DNA from: Egibacteraceae bacterium
GTDB lineage: Bacteria > Actinomycetota > Nitriliruptoria > Euzebyales > Egibacteraceae
Assembly (NCBI GenBank): GCA_030447925.1
Contig: JAUJNX010000002.1
Coordinates: 434,001-498,000, forward strand
Length of the DNA: 64,000 nucleotides
Reading direction: 5' to 3'
Position numbers and translations under genes: made by a program. The notes below the pieces were generated by a model, which had not been told where the DNA came from, made no database searches, and saw only the letters and a program-made list of their open reading frames with translations. Positions 26,281-34,153 of this stretch are shown here, in pieces. How positions within the stretch are numbered: position 1 is the stretch's first letter; the number at the start of each line of letters is the position of its first letter.

Positions 26281-26400
26281 AGGGTTGCAGGTCGATACGC
26301 CCGGACGGCCACTGCCGTTCCGGCCGATGGGCGCCATCCCCCGAAAGAGGGACACTCGTGGCGAGGCAGGACGCGTTCCTGCCCGCGATCGGGCACGTCA
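26281..26400 (+). promoter_or_regulatory. Structured 5' leader of the DUF4397 gene
   Basis: Between the VanW stop and the DUF4397 Shine-Dalgarno, the 163-bp gap folds into successive hairpins: a nine-pair stem with a 4-nt loop and one bulge in about 26301-26324, GATGG/CCATC around a GCG loop at about 26327-26339, and GGCAGGA/TCCTGCC around 26364-26382. A CGAAAG-GGGAC segment lies between the second and third. The density of stems suggests a regulatory leader. It does not match any riboswitch class I can recognise. Confidence 0.35.
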
Positions 26401-26423
26401 CATTCTTCCAGGGAGGAACGCGC

Positions 26424-27239
26424 ATGCGGCTCCGGCTGCTGCTCGCCACCGTCATCGGTCTGGCCTTCGCCATGACCGGTGTCGCGTCGGCGCAAGAGGA
26501 GGGCGGGTCCACGGTGACCGTCGTCCACGACATCGAGAGCCTCGGTCCCGTCGCGATCATCGTCGACGGCGAGGTCGCCGTGCCGTCGCTCGCCTACGGT
26601 GAGAGCGCCGGGCCGGTCGACTTCGAGGCCGGGACCTACGAGGTCGCGGTCGCCGATGCGGCGGAACCCAGCGTTCCCCTGCTCGGGCCGGTCGACCTGA
26701 CCCTCGAGGCGGGCATCGCGTACACCGTCACCGCCACGCTGGTGAACGGCACCCCGGACCTCGTGGTCGAGGAGGAGCCGCTGGTCGAGACCGGCACGCT
26801 CGCCTTCCAGCACGACATCACCGGCGGCCCGACCGTCGGCGTGGTCGTCCTGCCCTTCGGTGAGGAGGACGACGCGGTGGACCTCGGCACCGTCGACGCC
26901 GGCGAGAGCTTCGAGCAGGACCTCCCCGTCGGCGACCACGTCCTGGTCATCACCGACGAGGCGGGCGAGCAGGACCTCGGGTCGACCGAGTTCTCCATCG
27001 CCGCCGACACCGTCACCACGGTGCGCGCGTCGTCGGTCCTGGGCACCCCGGCCCCGTCGCCGTCGCCCACCGAGACCGCCACCGCGACCGCCTCGCCCAC
27101 GCCCATCCGCACGCCGACCCGCGTCGACACCGGCGCCGGTGGCACCGAGGGCAACGGCGGCACCACGGCCGCCCTGGTGCTGGCCGGCCTGGCCGCGGGC
27201 GCCGTGGCCGTGGCCACCACCCGCAAGCGCGCCGCCTGA
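26424..27239 (+). CDS. DUF4397 surface protein with C-terminal sorting signal
   Basis: ATG 26424 with GGGAGGA upstream. The signal peptide LLLATVIGLAFAMTGVASAQ ends near residue 24. Residues about 30-200 contain DUF4397-type beta modules (VTVVHDIESLGPVAIIVDG, TLAFQHDITGGPTVGVVVLP), followed by a Ser/Thr/Pro spacer. The C-terminus has RVDTGAGG, then a helix (TAALVLAGLAAGAVAVA) and a basic tail TTRKRAA, the tripartite layout of a sortase-anchored protein, although the motif is not a classical LPxTG. The sortase gene is the next gene downstream, separated by a terminator hairpin, so this is its probable substrate. Confidence 0.75.
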   Translation: MRLRLLLATVIGLAFAMTGVASAQEEGGSTVTVVHDIESLGPVAIIVDGEVAVPSLAYGESAGPVDFEAGTYEVAVADAAEPSVPLLGPVDLTLEAGIAYTVTATLVNGTPDLVVEEEPLVETGTLAFQHDITGGPTVGVVVLPFGEEDDAVDLGTVDAGESFEQDLPVGDHVLVITDEAGEQDLGSTEFSIAADTVTTVRASSVLGTPAPSPSPTETATATASPTPIRTPTRVDTGAGGTEGNGGTTAALVLAGLAAGAVAVATTRKRAA

Positions 27240-27256
27240 CCCACGCCGCACGGCAG

Positions 27257-27284
27257 GGGCCGCACACCCTCGGGTGTGCGGCCC
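27257..27284 (+). terminator. Intrinsic-type terminator after the DUF4397 gene
   Basis: A perfect 13-bp inverted repeat, GGGCCGCACACCC and GGGTGTGCGGCCC, separated by TC, lies 17 bp after the stop at 27239. Only TT follows, as is common for actinobacterial hairpin terminators. It would attenuate read-through into the sortase gene 47 bp further on. Confidence 0.8.
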
Positions 27285-27331
27285 TTCGCTCGCCCGCACA
27301 TCCTGGCCGTGACCGACCCGAGGGAACGACC

Positions 27332-27966
27332 GTGACCAAGACCACCCTGGCCGCGCTGCTGGCCGTGCTCGCGCTGGGCCTGTCCGCCTGCGGCGGCACG
27401 GAGGAGGCCGCTCCGGCGGCACCCGCGCCGGCGCCCGGGTCCGCTCCCGCGCCCGCGCCGGCGCGCCGGCAGCGCCCGCCCCGCCCGCGGCGCCGACGCC
27501 CGCCGGCGCGCCGGACGTGGCGCCCGACCCGGTGCGCATCACCATCCCCGCCATCGGGGTCGACGCCGAGATCGTGCCGGTGGGCCTGGCCGCCGACGGG
27601 TCGATGGAGACCCCGGACTTCGGGCTCGCCGGGATCTACACCGAGGGCCCCAACCCCGGCGCGAAGGGTCCCGCCGTCGTCGTCGCGCACGTTGACTCCC
27701 GCGACGGTCCCGACGTCTTCTACCGCCTGAAGGACCTCCAGCCGGGCGACGAGATCACGGTGGCACGCGCCGACGGCACGACCGCGACGTGGGCCGTGAC
27801 CGCGCCGCCGGAGCAGACCGACAAGGACGAGCTGCCCGCCGACCGGATCTGGAACGCGACCGACGCCCCGGTCCTGCGCCTGATCACCTGCGGGGGCATC
27901 TTCGACCGCAGCATCGGTCACTACGAGGACAACATCACCGTCTACGCCGACCAGCAGACCGCCTGA
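27332..27966 (+). CDS. Lipoprotein class E/F-like sortase (linker frameshift)
   Basis: GTG 27332 encodes a lipoprotein signal, TKTTLAALLAVLALGLSACGG, with lipobox LSAC. A Pro/Ala linker follows and is broken by a one-base indel near 27458-27466; shifting frame restores APAAPAPPAAPTPAGAPDV into the catalytic domain. The sortase domain runs VRITIPAIGVDAEIVPVGL, VVVAHVDSRDG (catalytic His), LITCGGIFDRSIGHYEDN (catalytic Cys, then the conserved Arg in FDR or nearby) and ITVYA. Only the frame from GTG 27517 is uninterrupted. Lipid anchoring in place of a transmembrane anchor is seen in several actinobacterial class E/F sortases. It probably anchors the DUF4397 protein encoded just upstream. Confidence 0.82.
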
Positions 27967-28004
27967 CCGCACGTCCCGGCATGGACGCCGCGACGTCCCG
28001 CCCG

Positions 28005-28010
28005 TAGGCT
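28005..28010 (+). promoter_or_regulatory. -10 box of a likely leaderless transcript
   Basis: TAGGCT ends 7 nt before GTG 28018, so the predicted transcription start coincides with the start codon. No Shine-Dalgarno precedes the gene, consistent with leaderless translation as is common in actinobacteria. Confidence 0.5.
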
Positions 28011-28017
28011 GCCCGCC

Positions 28018-28455
28018 GTGACGGCGGAGGAGCTGGCGGCGCGCATCCTCGCCCTGCCGGGCGTGACGGTGGTCGTGGCCGACGAGGCCGGGGGCGCGCC
28101 CCGGAGCGCCTGGGGCGACCGCTTCTTCTACGTCGAGCCCGAGCGCACCTGGCCGTTCGCGACCATCGTCGAGCACGACACCCCGGGCTTCGACGAGGCC
28201 TCGGACCTGGACCGCCCCGGCGTGCTGCGCCTCAACATCGGGATCGGGCGCGAGGCCTTCACGGCCACGTTCGGCTACCCGCCGGCGGGCTTCGCCGCGC
28301 GCCGGGACGCCATCGACTTCACCCGGCTCGACGAGGTGCTGCCCCACCCCGTCTACGCCACCCAGGGCTGGGCCTGCATCCTCTCCCCCAGCCCCCGCCG
28401 CGTGCCCGACGTCGACCGCCTGCTCGCCACGGCCCACGCCCGCGCCCGCGCCTGA
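28018..28455 (+). CDS. DUF6194 family protein
   Basis: This 145-residue protein matches the pattern I recall for DUF6194: ELAARILALPGVTVVVADE, SAWGDRFFYVEPERTWPF, ATIVEHDTPGFDEASDLDRP, VLRLNIGIGREAFTATFGYP and a late HPVYATQGWACILSPS. The conserved WGD-FFY and PFATIVEHD blocks and the buried Trp-Cys suggest a compact alpha/beta domain. Function is unknown; no catalytic motif is evident. It has its own promoter (TAGGCT) and is probably leaderless. The 260 bp after it hold no convincing gene, only a terminator for the opposite strand. Confidence 0.7.
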   Translation: MTAEELAARILALPGVTVVVADEAGGAPRSAWGDRFFYVEPERTWPFATIVEHDTPGFDEASDLDRPGVLRLNIGIGREAFTATFGYPPAGFAARRDAIDFTRLDEVLPHPVYATQGWACILSPSPRRVPDVDRLLATAHARARA

Positions 28456-28680
28456 CGCCATGGCAACCCCGGGCCCCCTCCGCCGTCAGGGACGGCAGGA
28501 GGCACGCCTGGGGCGACGGTGACGCCACGCCCCTGTCGGTGGTGGTCACGACCCGGCGGGCCGACGGCCGGAACTGGGCGTCCCCGCCAACGGCGACAGG
28601 GTGACCCGGGCCCGCGGGCGCGCCCGTGGTGCTCGCCGGGCCGGTGGCCGGGTGCGGCCTCGCCCTGCGGGCGCGGCGTC

Positions 28681-28704
28681 GCGCCCGCGCCTGAGCGCGG
28701 GCGC
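28681..28704 (-). terminator. Terminator hairpin downstream of moeZ
   Basis: GCGCCCGCGC and GCGCGGGCGC form a perfect 10-bp stem with a CTGA loop, 11 bp beyond the moeZ stop codon at 28716. No U-tract follows. Being symmetric it could also stop plus-strand transcripts from the DUF6194 gene. Confidence 0.7.
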
Positions 28705-28715
28705 GAAGGGTCCGC

Positions 28716-29885
28716 CTAGTAGGTGGGGATGGAGGGGTCGACGTCGCGGGCGTAGGCGTTGATGCCGCCGGCCATGCTCTTGACCTTCTTGAAGCCGGCG
28801 CCCTGGAGCAGCTCGACGGCCTGCATCGAGCGCATGCCGGACTTGCACTGCAGGACGATCTGCTCGGCCGAGTCCAGCTCCGACAGGTGGCGGTGCAGCT
28901 CGCCCAGGGGCATGAGCTCCGCGCCCGGGATGCGGTTGATCGCGAACTCGTGCGGGTCGCGCACGTCGATCAGCCGGTACTCGTCGCGGTGCTCGGCGTA
29001 CTCCGTCGCGCTGATCTCGAACTCGCTGAACCCGTCACGGCCGTCGGCCTCGTGGTCGTTCGCGGGGATGCCGCAGAACTCCTCGTAGTCGATCAGCTGC
29101 GTGACGGTCGGGTTCTTGCCGCAGACCGGGCACTCCGGGTCCTTGTTGACCTTGATGGTCTGCCAGCGCGCCTCGAGGGCGTCGTAGATCTGCATCCGGC
29201 CGACCAGCGGGTCGCCGATGCCGACGAGCAGCTTGATCGCCTCGGTCGCCTGGCCCGCGCCGACGGTGGCGGGCAGGACGCCGAAGACGCCGCCCTCCGC
29301 GCACGAGGGCACCATCCCGGGCGGCGGCGGCTCGGGGAACATGCAGCGGTAGCACGGCCCCTGCTCGGCCCAGAAGACCGCCAGCTGGCCGTCGAAGCGG
29401 AAGATCGACCCGTAGACGTTGGGCTTGCCCAGCAGGACGCACGCGTCGTTGACCAGGTAGCGGGTGGGGAAGTTGTCCGTCCCGTCGATCACCAGGTCGT
29501 AGGGCGCGATGATCTCCATCGCGTTGTCGCTGGTGAGCAGGGTGTCGTGGACGACGACCTCGACGTGGGGGTTGATGTCGGCCATCGTCTCGGCGGCCGA
29601 CTGCGTCTTGGACTTGCCGATGTCGGAGGTCCCGTGGATCACCTGGCGGTGCAGGTTGGACTCGTCGACGGTGTCGTAGTCCACGACGCCGATGGTGCCG
29701 ACGCCCGCTGCGGCCAGGTACATCAGCACCGGTGACCCCAGACCCCCGGTGCCCACGACCAGGACCTTGGCCGCCTTGAGCCGCCCCTGCCCGTCCACGC
29801 CGACGTTGGGCATGATCAGGTGGCGCGAGTAGCGGCGGATCTCGTCGTTGGTGAGCGCGGACGGCTCGGCGACCAGCGGGTCCAT
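28716..29885 (-). CDS. moeZ: Adenylyltransferase/sulfurtransferase MoeZ
   Basis: This 389-residue fusion of an E1-like ThiF/MoeB domain and a rhodanese domain activates the C-terminus of small sulfur-carrier proteins (MoaD, ThiS, CysO) and thiolates them. Visible parts: ATP loop KVLVVGTGGLGSPVLMYLAA, VVDYDTVDESNLHRQVIHG, catalytic region PEPPPPGMVPSCAEGGVFGV, zinc cysteines CYRC and CPVC, then rhodanese RLIDVRDPHEFAINRIPGA with active-site loop LQCKSGMRS. ATG 29885 follows an AG-rich ribosome site. MoeZ links molybdopterin and cysteine sulfur supply, fitting its place beside the suf operon. Confidence 0.92.
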   Translation of the reverse strand: MDPLVAEPSALTNDEIRRYSRHLIMPNVGVDGQGRLKAAKVLVVGTGGLGSPVLMYLAAAGVGTIGVVDYDTVDESNLHRQVIHGTSDIGKSKTQSAAETMADINPHVEVVVHDTLLTSDNAMEIIAPYDLVIDGTDNFPTRYLVNDACVLLGKPNVYGSIFRFDGQLAVFWAEQGPCYRCMFPEPPPPGMVPSCAEGGVFGVLPATVGAGQATEAIKLLVGIGDPLVGRMQIYDALEARWQTIKVNKDPECPVCGKNPTVTQLIDYEEFCGIPANDHEADGRDGFSEFEISATEYAEHRDEYRLIDVRDPHEFAINRIPGAELMPLGELHRHLSELDSAEQIVLQCKSGMRSMQAVELLQGAGFKKVKSMAGGINAYARDVDPSIPTY

Positions 29886-29911
29886 GCGGGTGCGGTCCTC
29901 TCTCGTGGGTG

Positions 29912-30886
29912 TCACCACTTCAGCACGCGACGCGCGCCGGGTGTTCCCAGGCGGGTCGCAACAGTGGAAACCCCCAGCCCGAGTGCGAGCAGGAGCGCGG
30001 CCACGACGGCGGGGCCCACGTGCACGAGGTCGTCGTAGCCGACCACCGGGTGGATCGCGATGGCCGCGCCGAACCCGAGCGTGCCGGCGAGGCCGAGGGC
30101 CTCGCGCAGGCTGCGCGGCGTCCCCGCACACCACACGCACAGCGCCGCGACGAGGCCGGTGGTCAGGACCCCGCCCCCGAACCCGACGCGGTCGTGGGCC
30201 ATGAGCGGCACGAGCCGGGGGTCGACCGCGTCGAGGCCCGCCGCGGTCACACCCATGAAGGCGAGGTCCTGCGGCACGAACACCCCGGTCACGCCGACCC
30301 ACGCCACCACCGCCCCGCCGACCGCGGCGCCGATCGCGACGGCGAGCAGCAGGACGCGCCCGAGATGCCAGGGCTCCGCAGCCGGGCGCAACAGCGACCG
30401 CCACGACCGGTCACCGCGCAGGAGCCCACGGCTCCGGGCGACGCCGGTCCAGAACACCGGCAGGAGCAGCAGGGTCCCGGTGCCGTGCCAGGTGTCGAGG
30501 TAGCCCGAGTCCAGGTAGAGCAGGAACGTCGCGAACCCGACGGCCCCGCTGACGGCGAGCGTCCACCACGCCCAGCCCTCGCCATGCGCGAGCGGGAAGG
30601 CCGCGAGCCAGACGTAGAGCACGCCGACCGCGGCGACCGACCCGCCCCACGCGACCCGGTCGTGGACCATGAAGGCGACGACCCGCTCCCCCGCCACCGC
30701 GGCGAGCTCGCCGGCGTCCATGCCCAGGTGGGCGACGTCGTGGGGCAGCAGCAGCCCCGACCCGGCGACGAACATCGCGAACCCGCCCGCGAACACCAGG
30801 CTGGCGGCGACGGCGAACAGCGCGGGCCTCCCGTCGCCCAGCACCACCACCCACAGCGACTCCCGGGGGGCGGTGGTGGAGGCCAT
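29912..30886 (-). CDS. Polytopic membrane protein of unknown function
   Basis: A 324-residue protein with about ten helices in two similar halves: LVFAGGFAMFVAGSGLLLPH with HDVAHLGMDAGELAA and VVAFMVHDRVAWGGSVAAVG in the first, VGVTGVFVPQDLAFMGVTAA and LVPLMAHDRVGFGGGVLTTG in the second. The repeated MxHDRV-x-GG and (P)xDxAxMG motifs suggest an internal duplication with intramembrane His and Asp residues, as in some redox or transport proteins. Its ATG overlaps the stop of the sufT-like gene (TGATG), so it is the last cistron of the suf operon. No family is recognised. Confidence 0.65.
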   Translation of the reverse strand: MASTTAPRESLWVVVLGDGRPALFAVAASLVFAGGFAMFVAGSGLLLPHDVAHLGMDAGELAAVAGERVVAFMVHDRVAWGGSVAAVGVLYVWLAAFPLAHGEGWAWWTLAVSGAVGFATFLLYLDSGYLDTWHGTGTLLLLPVFWTGVARSRGLLRGDRSWRSLLRPAAEPWHLGRVLLLAVAIGAAVGGAVVAWVGVTGVFVPQDLAFMGVTAAGLDAVDPRLVPLMAHDRVGFGGGVLTTGLVAALCVWCAGTPRSLREALGLAGTLGFGAAIAIHPVVGYDDLVHVGPAVVAALLLALGLGVSTVATRLGTPGARRVLKW

Positions 30887-31293
30887 CAGACGTTGAAGCC
30901 CATGGCGCGCAGCTCGTCCTTGGCCTCGTCCGACATCATGTCGGTCGACCACGGCGGGGAGAACACGAAGTCGACCTCGACCTGGTGGACGCCGGGCAGG
31001 CGGGTCAGGACCAGGGTGCACTGCTGGTGGATCATCTCGGTCAGCGGGCAGCCCATGGAGGTCAGGGTCATGCGCACGTCGACCCGGCCCTCGTCCTTGC
31101 TCACGTCGTAGACCAGCCCGAGGTCGACGACGTTGATGCCGAGCTCGGGGTCGACGACGTCCTTGAGCGCCTCGCGCAGGGCCGCCTCAGCGGGCATGCC
31201 GTCGTCCTCGACCGCGACGTCGAAGTCGCCGGTGACGGCGTCGGACTGCTCCTCGTCGGGCCAGGCCCGCAGGTGCTCGGTGTCGCTGCTCAT
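30886..31293 (-). CDS. sufT: SufT/MIP18-family iron-sulfur assembly protein
   Basis: This 135-residue protein contains a DUF59/MIP18 domain: EAALREALKDVVDPELGINV, VDLGLVYDVSKDEGRVDVRM and TLTSMGCPLTEMIHQQCTLV with the conserved Cys of SMGCP. About 35 acidic N-terminal residues precede it. SufT proteins help mature Fe-S proteins and are commonly the last gene of actinobacterial suf operons, as here, 10 bp after sufU. It overlaps the following membrane protein by 1 nt. Confidence 0.88.
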   Translation of the reverse strand: MSSDTEHLRAWPDEEQSDAVTGDFDVAVEDDGMPAEAALREALKDVVDPELGINVVDLGLVYDVSKDEGRVDVRMTLTSMGCPLTEMIHQQCTLVLTRLPGVHQVEVDFVFSPPWSTDMMSDEAKDELRAMGFNV

Positions 31294-31303
31294 GGGTGTC
31301 GCC

Positions 31304-31783
31304 TCACTCGTGGGTCACGCGGTGCTCGCGCGCGCCCTCGTCGTAGGTCCGGATCGCGTCGCGCAGGGCCATCCAGCCCAGCAGCGCGCACTTCACGCGG
31401 ACGGGGAACTTGGCGACGCCGGTGAACGCGACGCCGTCGCCCAGGTCCTCCTCACGCTTCACGCCCTCGCCGTGCATCATCAGCCGGAAGGCCTCGGCCA
31501 CGTCGTCGGCGTCGGCCAGCGTGCGGCCGGTCACCGCCTCCGACATCACCGACGCCGAGGCCATGGAGATCGAGCAGCCGTCGCCGTCATAGGCGACCGC
31601 CGCCACGGTCGGGCGGCCCTGGCCGTCGTCGCCGACGCGCAGGCGCAGGTCGAGCTCGTCGCCGCACAGCGGGTTGGAGTGGTGGACGTGGACGTCGTGG
31701 GGGTCCAGGGTCGCCGAGCGGTGCCGGGGCGTGCGGTAGTGGTCCAGGATGATCTCCTGGTACAGGTCGTCCAGCGCGGCCAT
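31304..31783 (-). CDS. sufU: Zinc-dependent sulfurtransferase SufU
   Basis: This 159-residue protein starts MAALDDLYQEIILDHYRTPR and carries the SufU/IscU metal ligands: NPLCGDELDL (Cys, Asp), YDGDGCSISMASASVMSEAV (Cys) and RVKCALLGWMAL (Cys). The 18-20 residue insertion between the second and third Cys seen in SufU, not IscU, is present (GRTLADADDVAEAFRLM). SufU accepts persulfide sulfur from SufS by zinc ligand swapping. It lies 10 bp after sufS, in operon. Confidence 0.92.
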   Translation of the reverse strand: MAALDDLYQEIILDHYRTPRHRSATLDPHDVHVHHSNPLCGDELDLRLRVGDDGQGRPTVAAVAYDGDGCSISMASASVMSEAVTGRTLADADDVAEAFRLMMHGEGVKREEDLGDGVAFTGVAKFPVRVKCALLGWMALRDAIRTYDEGAREHRVTHE

Positions 31784-31793
31784 GGCCCCTCCC

Positions 31794-33030
31794 CTACCGG
31801 TCGAAGAACCGCCTGGTGGCGGCCAGCGCGGCGACCAGCGCGTCGACCTCGTCCAGGGTGTTGTAGACGGCGAAGGACGCCCGCGTCGTCGCGGCGGAGC
31901 CCAGGGCGCGGACCAGCGGCTTCGCGCAGTGGTGCCCCGCGCGGACCGCCACGCCCTCGCGGTCCATGATCGTGCCGATGTCGTGGGGGTGCAGCCCCTC
32001 GACGCTGAAGCTGACCACCGCGCAGCGCGCCGCGGGATCGTGCGGCCCGTGGACGGTCACGCCGTCGACCGCCTCCAGCGCGGGGATCGCGGCCCCGAGG
32101 AGCGCGACCTCATGGGCGCGGACCGCGCCCATGCCGATGCCGTTGACGTAGTCGATGGCGGCGGCCAGCCCGACGGCCTCCGCGATCATCGGCGTGCCCG
32201 CCTCGAACTTGTAGGGGACCTCGTTGAAGGTCGCGCCCTCCAGCGTGACGTTGGCGATCATCTCGCCCCCGCCCAGGAAGGGGGGCATGGCCTCGAGCAG
32301 CTCGGGCCGGCCGGCGAGGACGCCGATGCCGGTGGGCCCGTACAGCTTGTGGCCGGTGAAGACCAGGAAGTCCGCGCCCAGGTCGAGCAGGTCGGTCGGC
32401 ACCTGCGGGACGAGCTGGGCGCCGTCGACGACCACCACCGCCTCCGGGTTGGCGGCCCTGACGCGCGCCGCCAGCTCCCGCACCGGGTTGATCGTGCCGA
32501 CCACGTTGCTGGCCCCGGTGACGGTGAACAGCCTGACCCGGCCGGTGGCGACCACGGCCTCGAAGGCGTCGAGGTCCAGCGTGCCGCCGGGGCGCACGGG
32601 CACGTGGCGCAGCTCGAAGCCGGCATCGGGTTGCACCAGCTGCCACGGCACCAGGTTCGCGTGGTGCTCCATCTGGGTGGACAGCAGGATGTCGCCCGGA
32701 CCGAGGGACCGCCGCGCGAGGGAGTACGCCAGGAGGTTCAGCGCCTCGGTGGCGTTCTTGGTGAAGACCACGCCGCGCGGGTCGGCGCCGACGAAGCGCG
32801 CGACGGTGGCGCGGGCCGCCTCGTACGCCTCCGTCGCCGCCTCCGCGAGGTAGTGCACGCCGCGGTGCGTGCACGTTGGCGTTGCGCTCCTCGTAGAAGT
32901 GCGTCATGGCGTCCAGGACGGCCTGCGGCTTCTGGGCGGTCGCCGCGGAGTCCAGGTAGACCAGCGGGCGCCCGTGGACCTCCCGCTGCAGCAGCGGGAA
33001 GTCCTTCCTGATCGTCTCGACGTCGAGCAC
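31794..33030 (-). CDS. sufS: Cysteine desulfurase SufS, interrupted by a 4-bp duplication
   Basis: Type II cysteine desulfurase, PLP enzyme. The N-terminus from ATG 33030 ([40 protein letters not shown]) is in one frame to NANVH; the rest is in another frame, [20 protein letters not shown] onward to 31794. The junction at 32865-32872 reads GTGC twice in tandem; deleting one copy restores the family sequence. PLP lysine is in [11 protein letters not shown] and the persulfide Cys in [11 protein letters not shown]. Every other residue looks functional, so an assembly error or very recent mutation is likely, since this operon is the only Fe-S assembly system in view. Confidence 0.88.
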
Positions 33031-33040
33031 GACGGCCTCC

Positions 33041-33784
33041 CTACAGGGCGGGGACCCGGTACGACTCGTAGCCCTGCGCCTCCAGCCGCTCCGCCAGCTC
33101 CGGTCCGCCCGACTCGACGATACGCCCGGCGACCATCACGTGGACACGATCCGGGGTGATGTAGCGCAGGATGCGGGTGTAGTGGGTGATGATGAGCACG
33201 CCCAGGCCGGGTCCCCGCAGGCGGTTCACGCCCTCCGACACCACGCGCAGCGCGTCGACGTCCAGGCCGGAGTCGGTCTCGTCCAGCACGGCGACCTCGG
33301 GGTGCAGCATCGCCATCTGCAGGATCTCGAAGCGCTTCTTCTCACCGCCGGAGAAGCCCTCGTTGACGTTGCGCTGCAGGAAGTCGGGGTTCATGTCCAG
33401 CTGCGCCATCTCCGCGCGCAGCTCCTTCATGAACTGGCGGACCGGCAGGTCCTCCGCGCGGACCGCCTGCACGGCGGTGCGCAGGAAGTTGGTCATCGAG
33501 ACCCCGGGGATCTCGGTCGGGTACTGCATGGCCAGGAACAGGCCCAACTGGGCCCGCTGGTCCGGCGACATGCCGGCCAGCTCCTGGCCCTTCAGCCGCA
33601 CCGACCCGCCGGTGATCTCGTACGCCGGGTGGCCCGCGATGGCGTAGGCCAGCGTCGACTTGCCCGACCCGTTGGGACCCATGAGGGCGTGGGTCTCGCC
33701 CTTGGGCACCGACAGCGTGAGGCCCTTGAGGATCTCGTTGCCCTCGACCGCGACGTGGAGGTCGTTGATCTCCAGCTCTGCCAA
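33041..33784 (-). CDS. sufC: Fe-S assembly ATPase SufC
   Basis: ABC-type ATPase of the SufBC2D scaffold. Walker [11 protein letters not shown]-loop around [20 protein letters not shown], signature [17 protein letters not shown], Walker [17 protein letters not shown] (SufC-typical Asp-Glu-Thr-Asp) and switch His in IITHYTRIL. The start appears to be TTG 33784, 9-10 nt after GGAG; TTG 33793 is in frame but has no spacing. About 247 residues, the usual length. It lies between the Rieske gene and sufS in the operon. Confidence 0.93.
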   Translation of the reverse strand: MAELEINDLHVAVEGNEILKGLTLSVPKGETHALMGPNGSGKSTLAYAIAGHPAYEITGGSVRLKGQELAGMSPDQRAQLGLFLAMQYPTEIPGVSMTNFLRTAVQAVRAEDLPVRQFMKELRAEMAQLDMNPDFLQRNVNEGFSGGEKKRFEILQMAMLHPEVAVLDETDSGLDVDALRVVSEGVNRLRGPGLGVLIITHYTRILRYITPDRVHVMVAGRIVESGGPELAERLEAQGYESYRVPAL

Positions 33785-33805
33785 CTCAGTCAACTCCAGG
33801 TGGTC

Positions 33806-34153
33806 TCAGTGACGGGGGACGGGCGCGTCGTTCAGCGGGGTGGCGGCGTCCACGTAGACGCCGCCGTCGCGGACCTCGCACCGGTACACGGGGATGGGCC
33901 GGACGGCGGGCAGCGACCGGGGTCGCCCGGTGTCCAGGTCGAACGACGACCCGTGCAGGTTGCACTCGATCGCCCCGTCCTCGACCCAGCCCTCCGCCAG
34001 CGAGTACTGCTGGTGGCTGCAGGTGTCGTGGACCGCCTTGACGGTGGCGTCGTCGAGGCGGACCAGGCACACCGGCTCGCCCGCGGCGGTCACCTGCAGA
34101 GCCCCGCCGACGGGGACCTTGGCGAGATCGGCGACGCGCTCCACCGCGGTCAC
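33806..34153 (-). CDS. Rieske [2Fe-2S] ferredoxin of the suf operon
   Basis: This 115-residue soluble protein is of the non-heme dioxygenase-ferredoxin type. Cluster ligands are changed from the norm: the first box reads DTCSHQQYSL (Cys-x-His) and the second IECNLHGSSFD (Cys-x2-His), so both boxes are complete. GTG 34153 overlaps the sufD stop (GTGA). A Rieske ferredoxin inserted between sufD and sufC is common in actinobacterial suf operons; it presumably delivers electrons or is itself an early client. Confidence 0.88.
   Translation of the reverse strand: MTAVERVADLAKVPVGGALQVTAAGEPVCLVRLDDATVKAVHDTCSHQQYSLAEGWVEDGAIECNLHGSSFDLDTGRPRSLPAVRPIPVYRCEVRDGGVYVDAATPLNDAPVPRH

Noticed and set aside
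26281..26400. A c-di-GMP or cobalamin riboswitch upstream of the DUF4397 gene
   Set aside because: Fragments such as GCCACTG and CGAAAG-GGGAC recall these classes, but the surrounding conserved core segments are absent, so only an unassigned structured leader is reported.
28456..28680. A small gene on the plus strand between the DUF6194 gene and moeZ
   Set aside because: The open frame (28519-28719) is Arg/Gly/Pro-rich with no ribosome site, runs through the terminator hairpin and has no recognisable domain. It could be a decayed remnant, but I cannot support a call.
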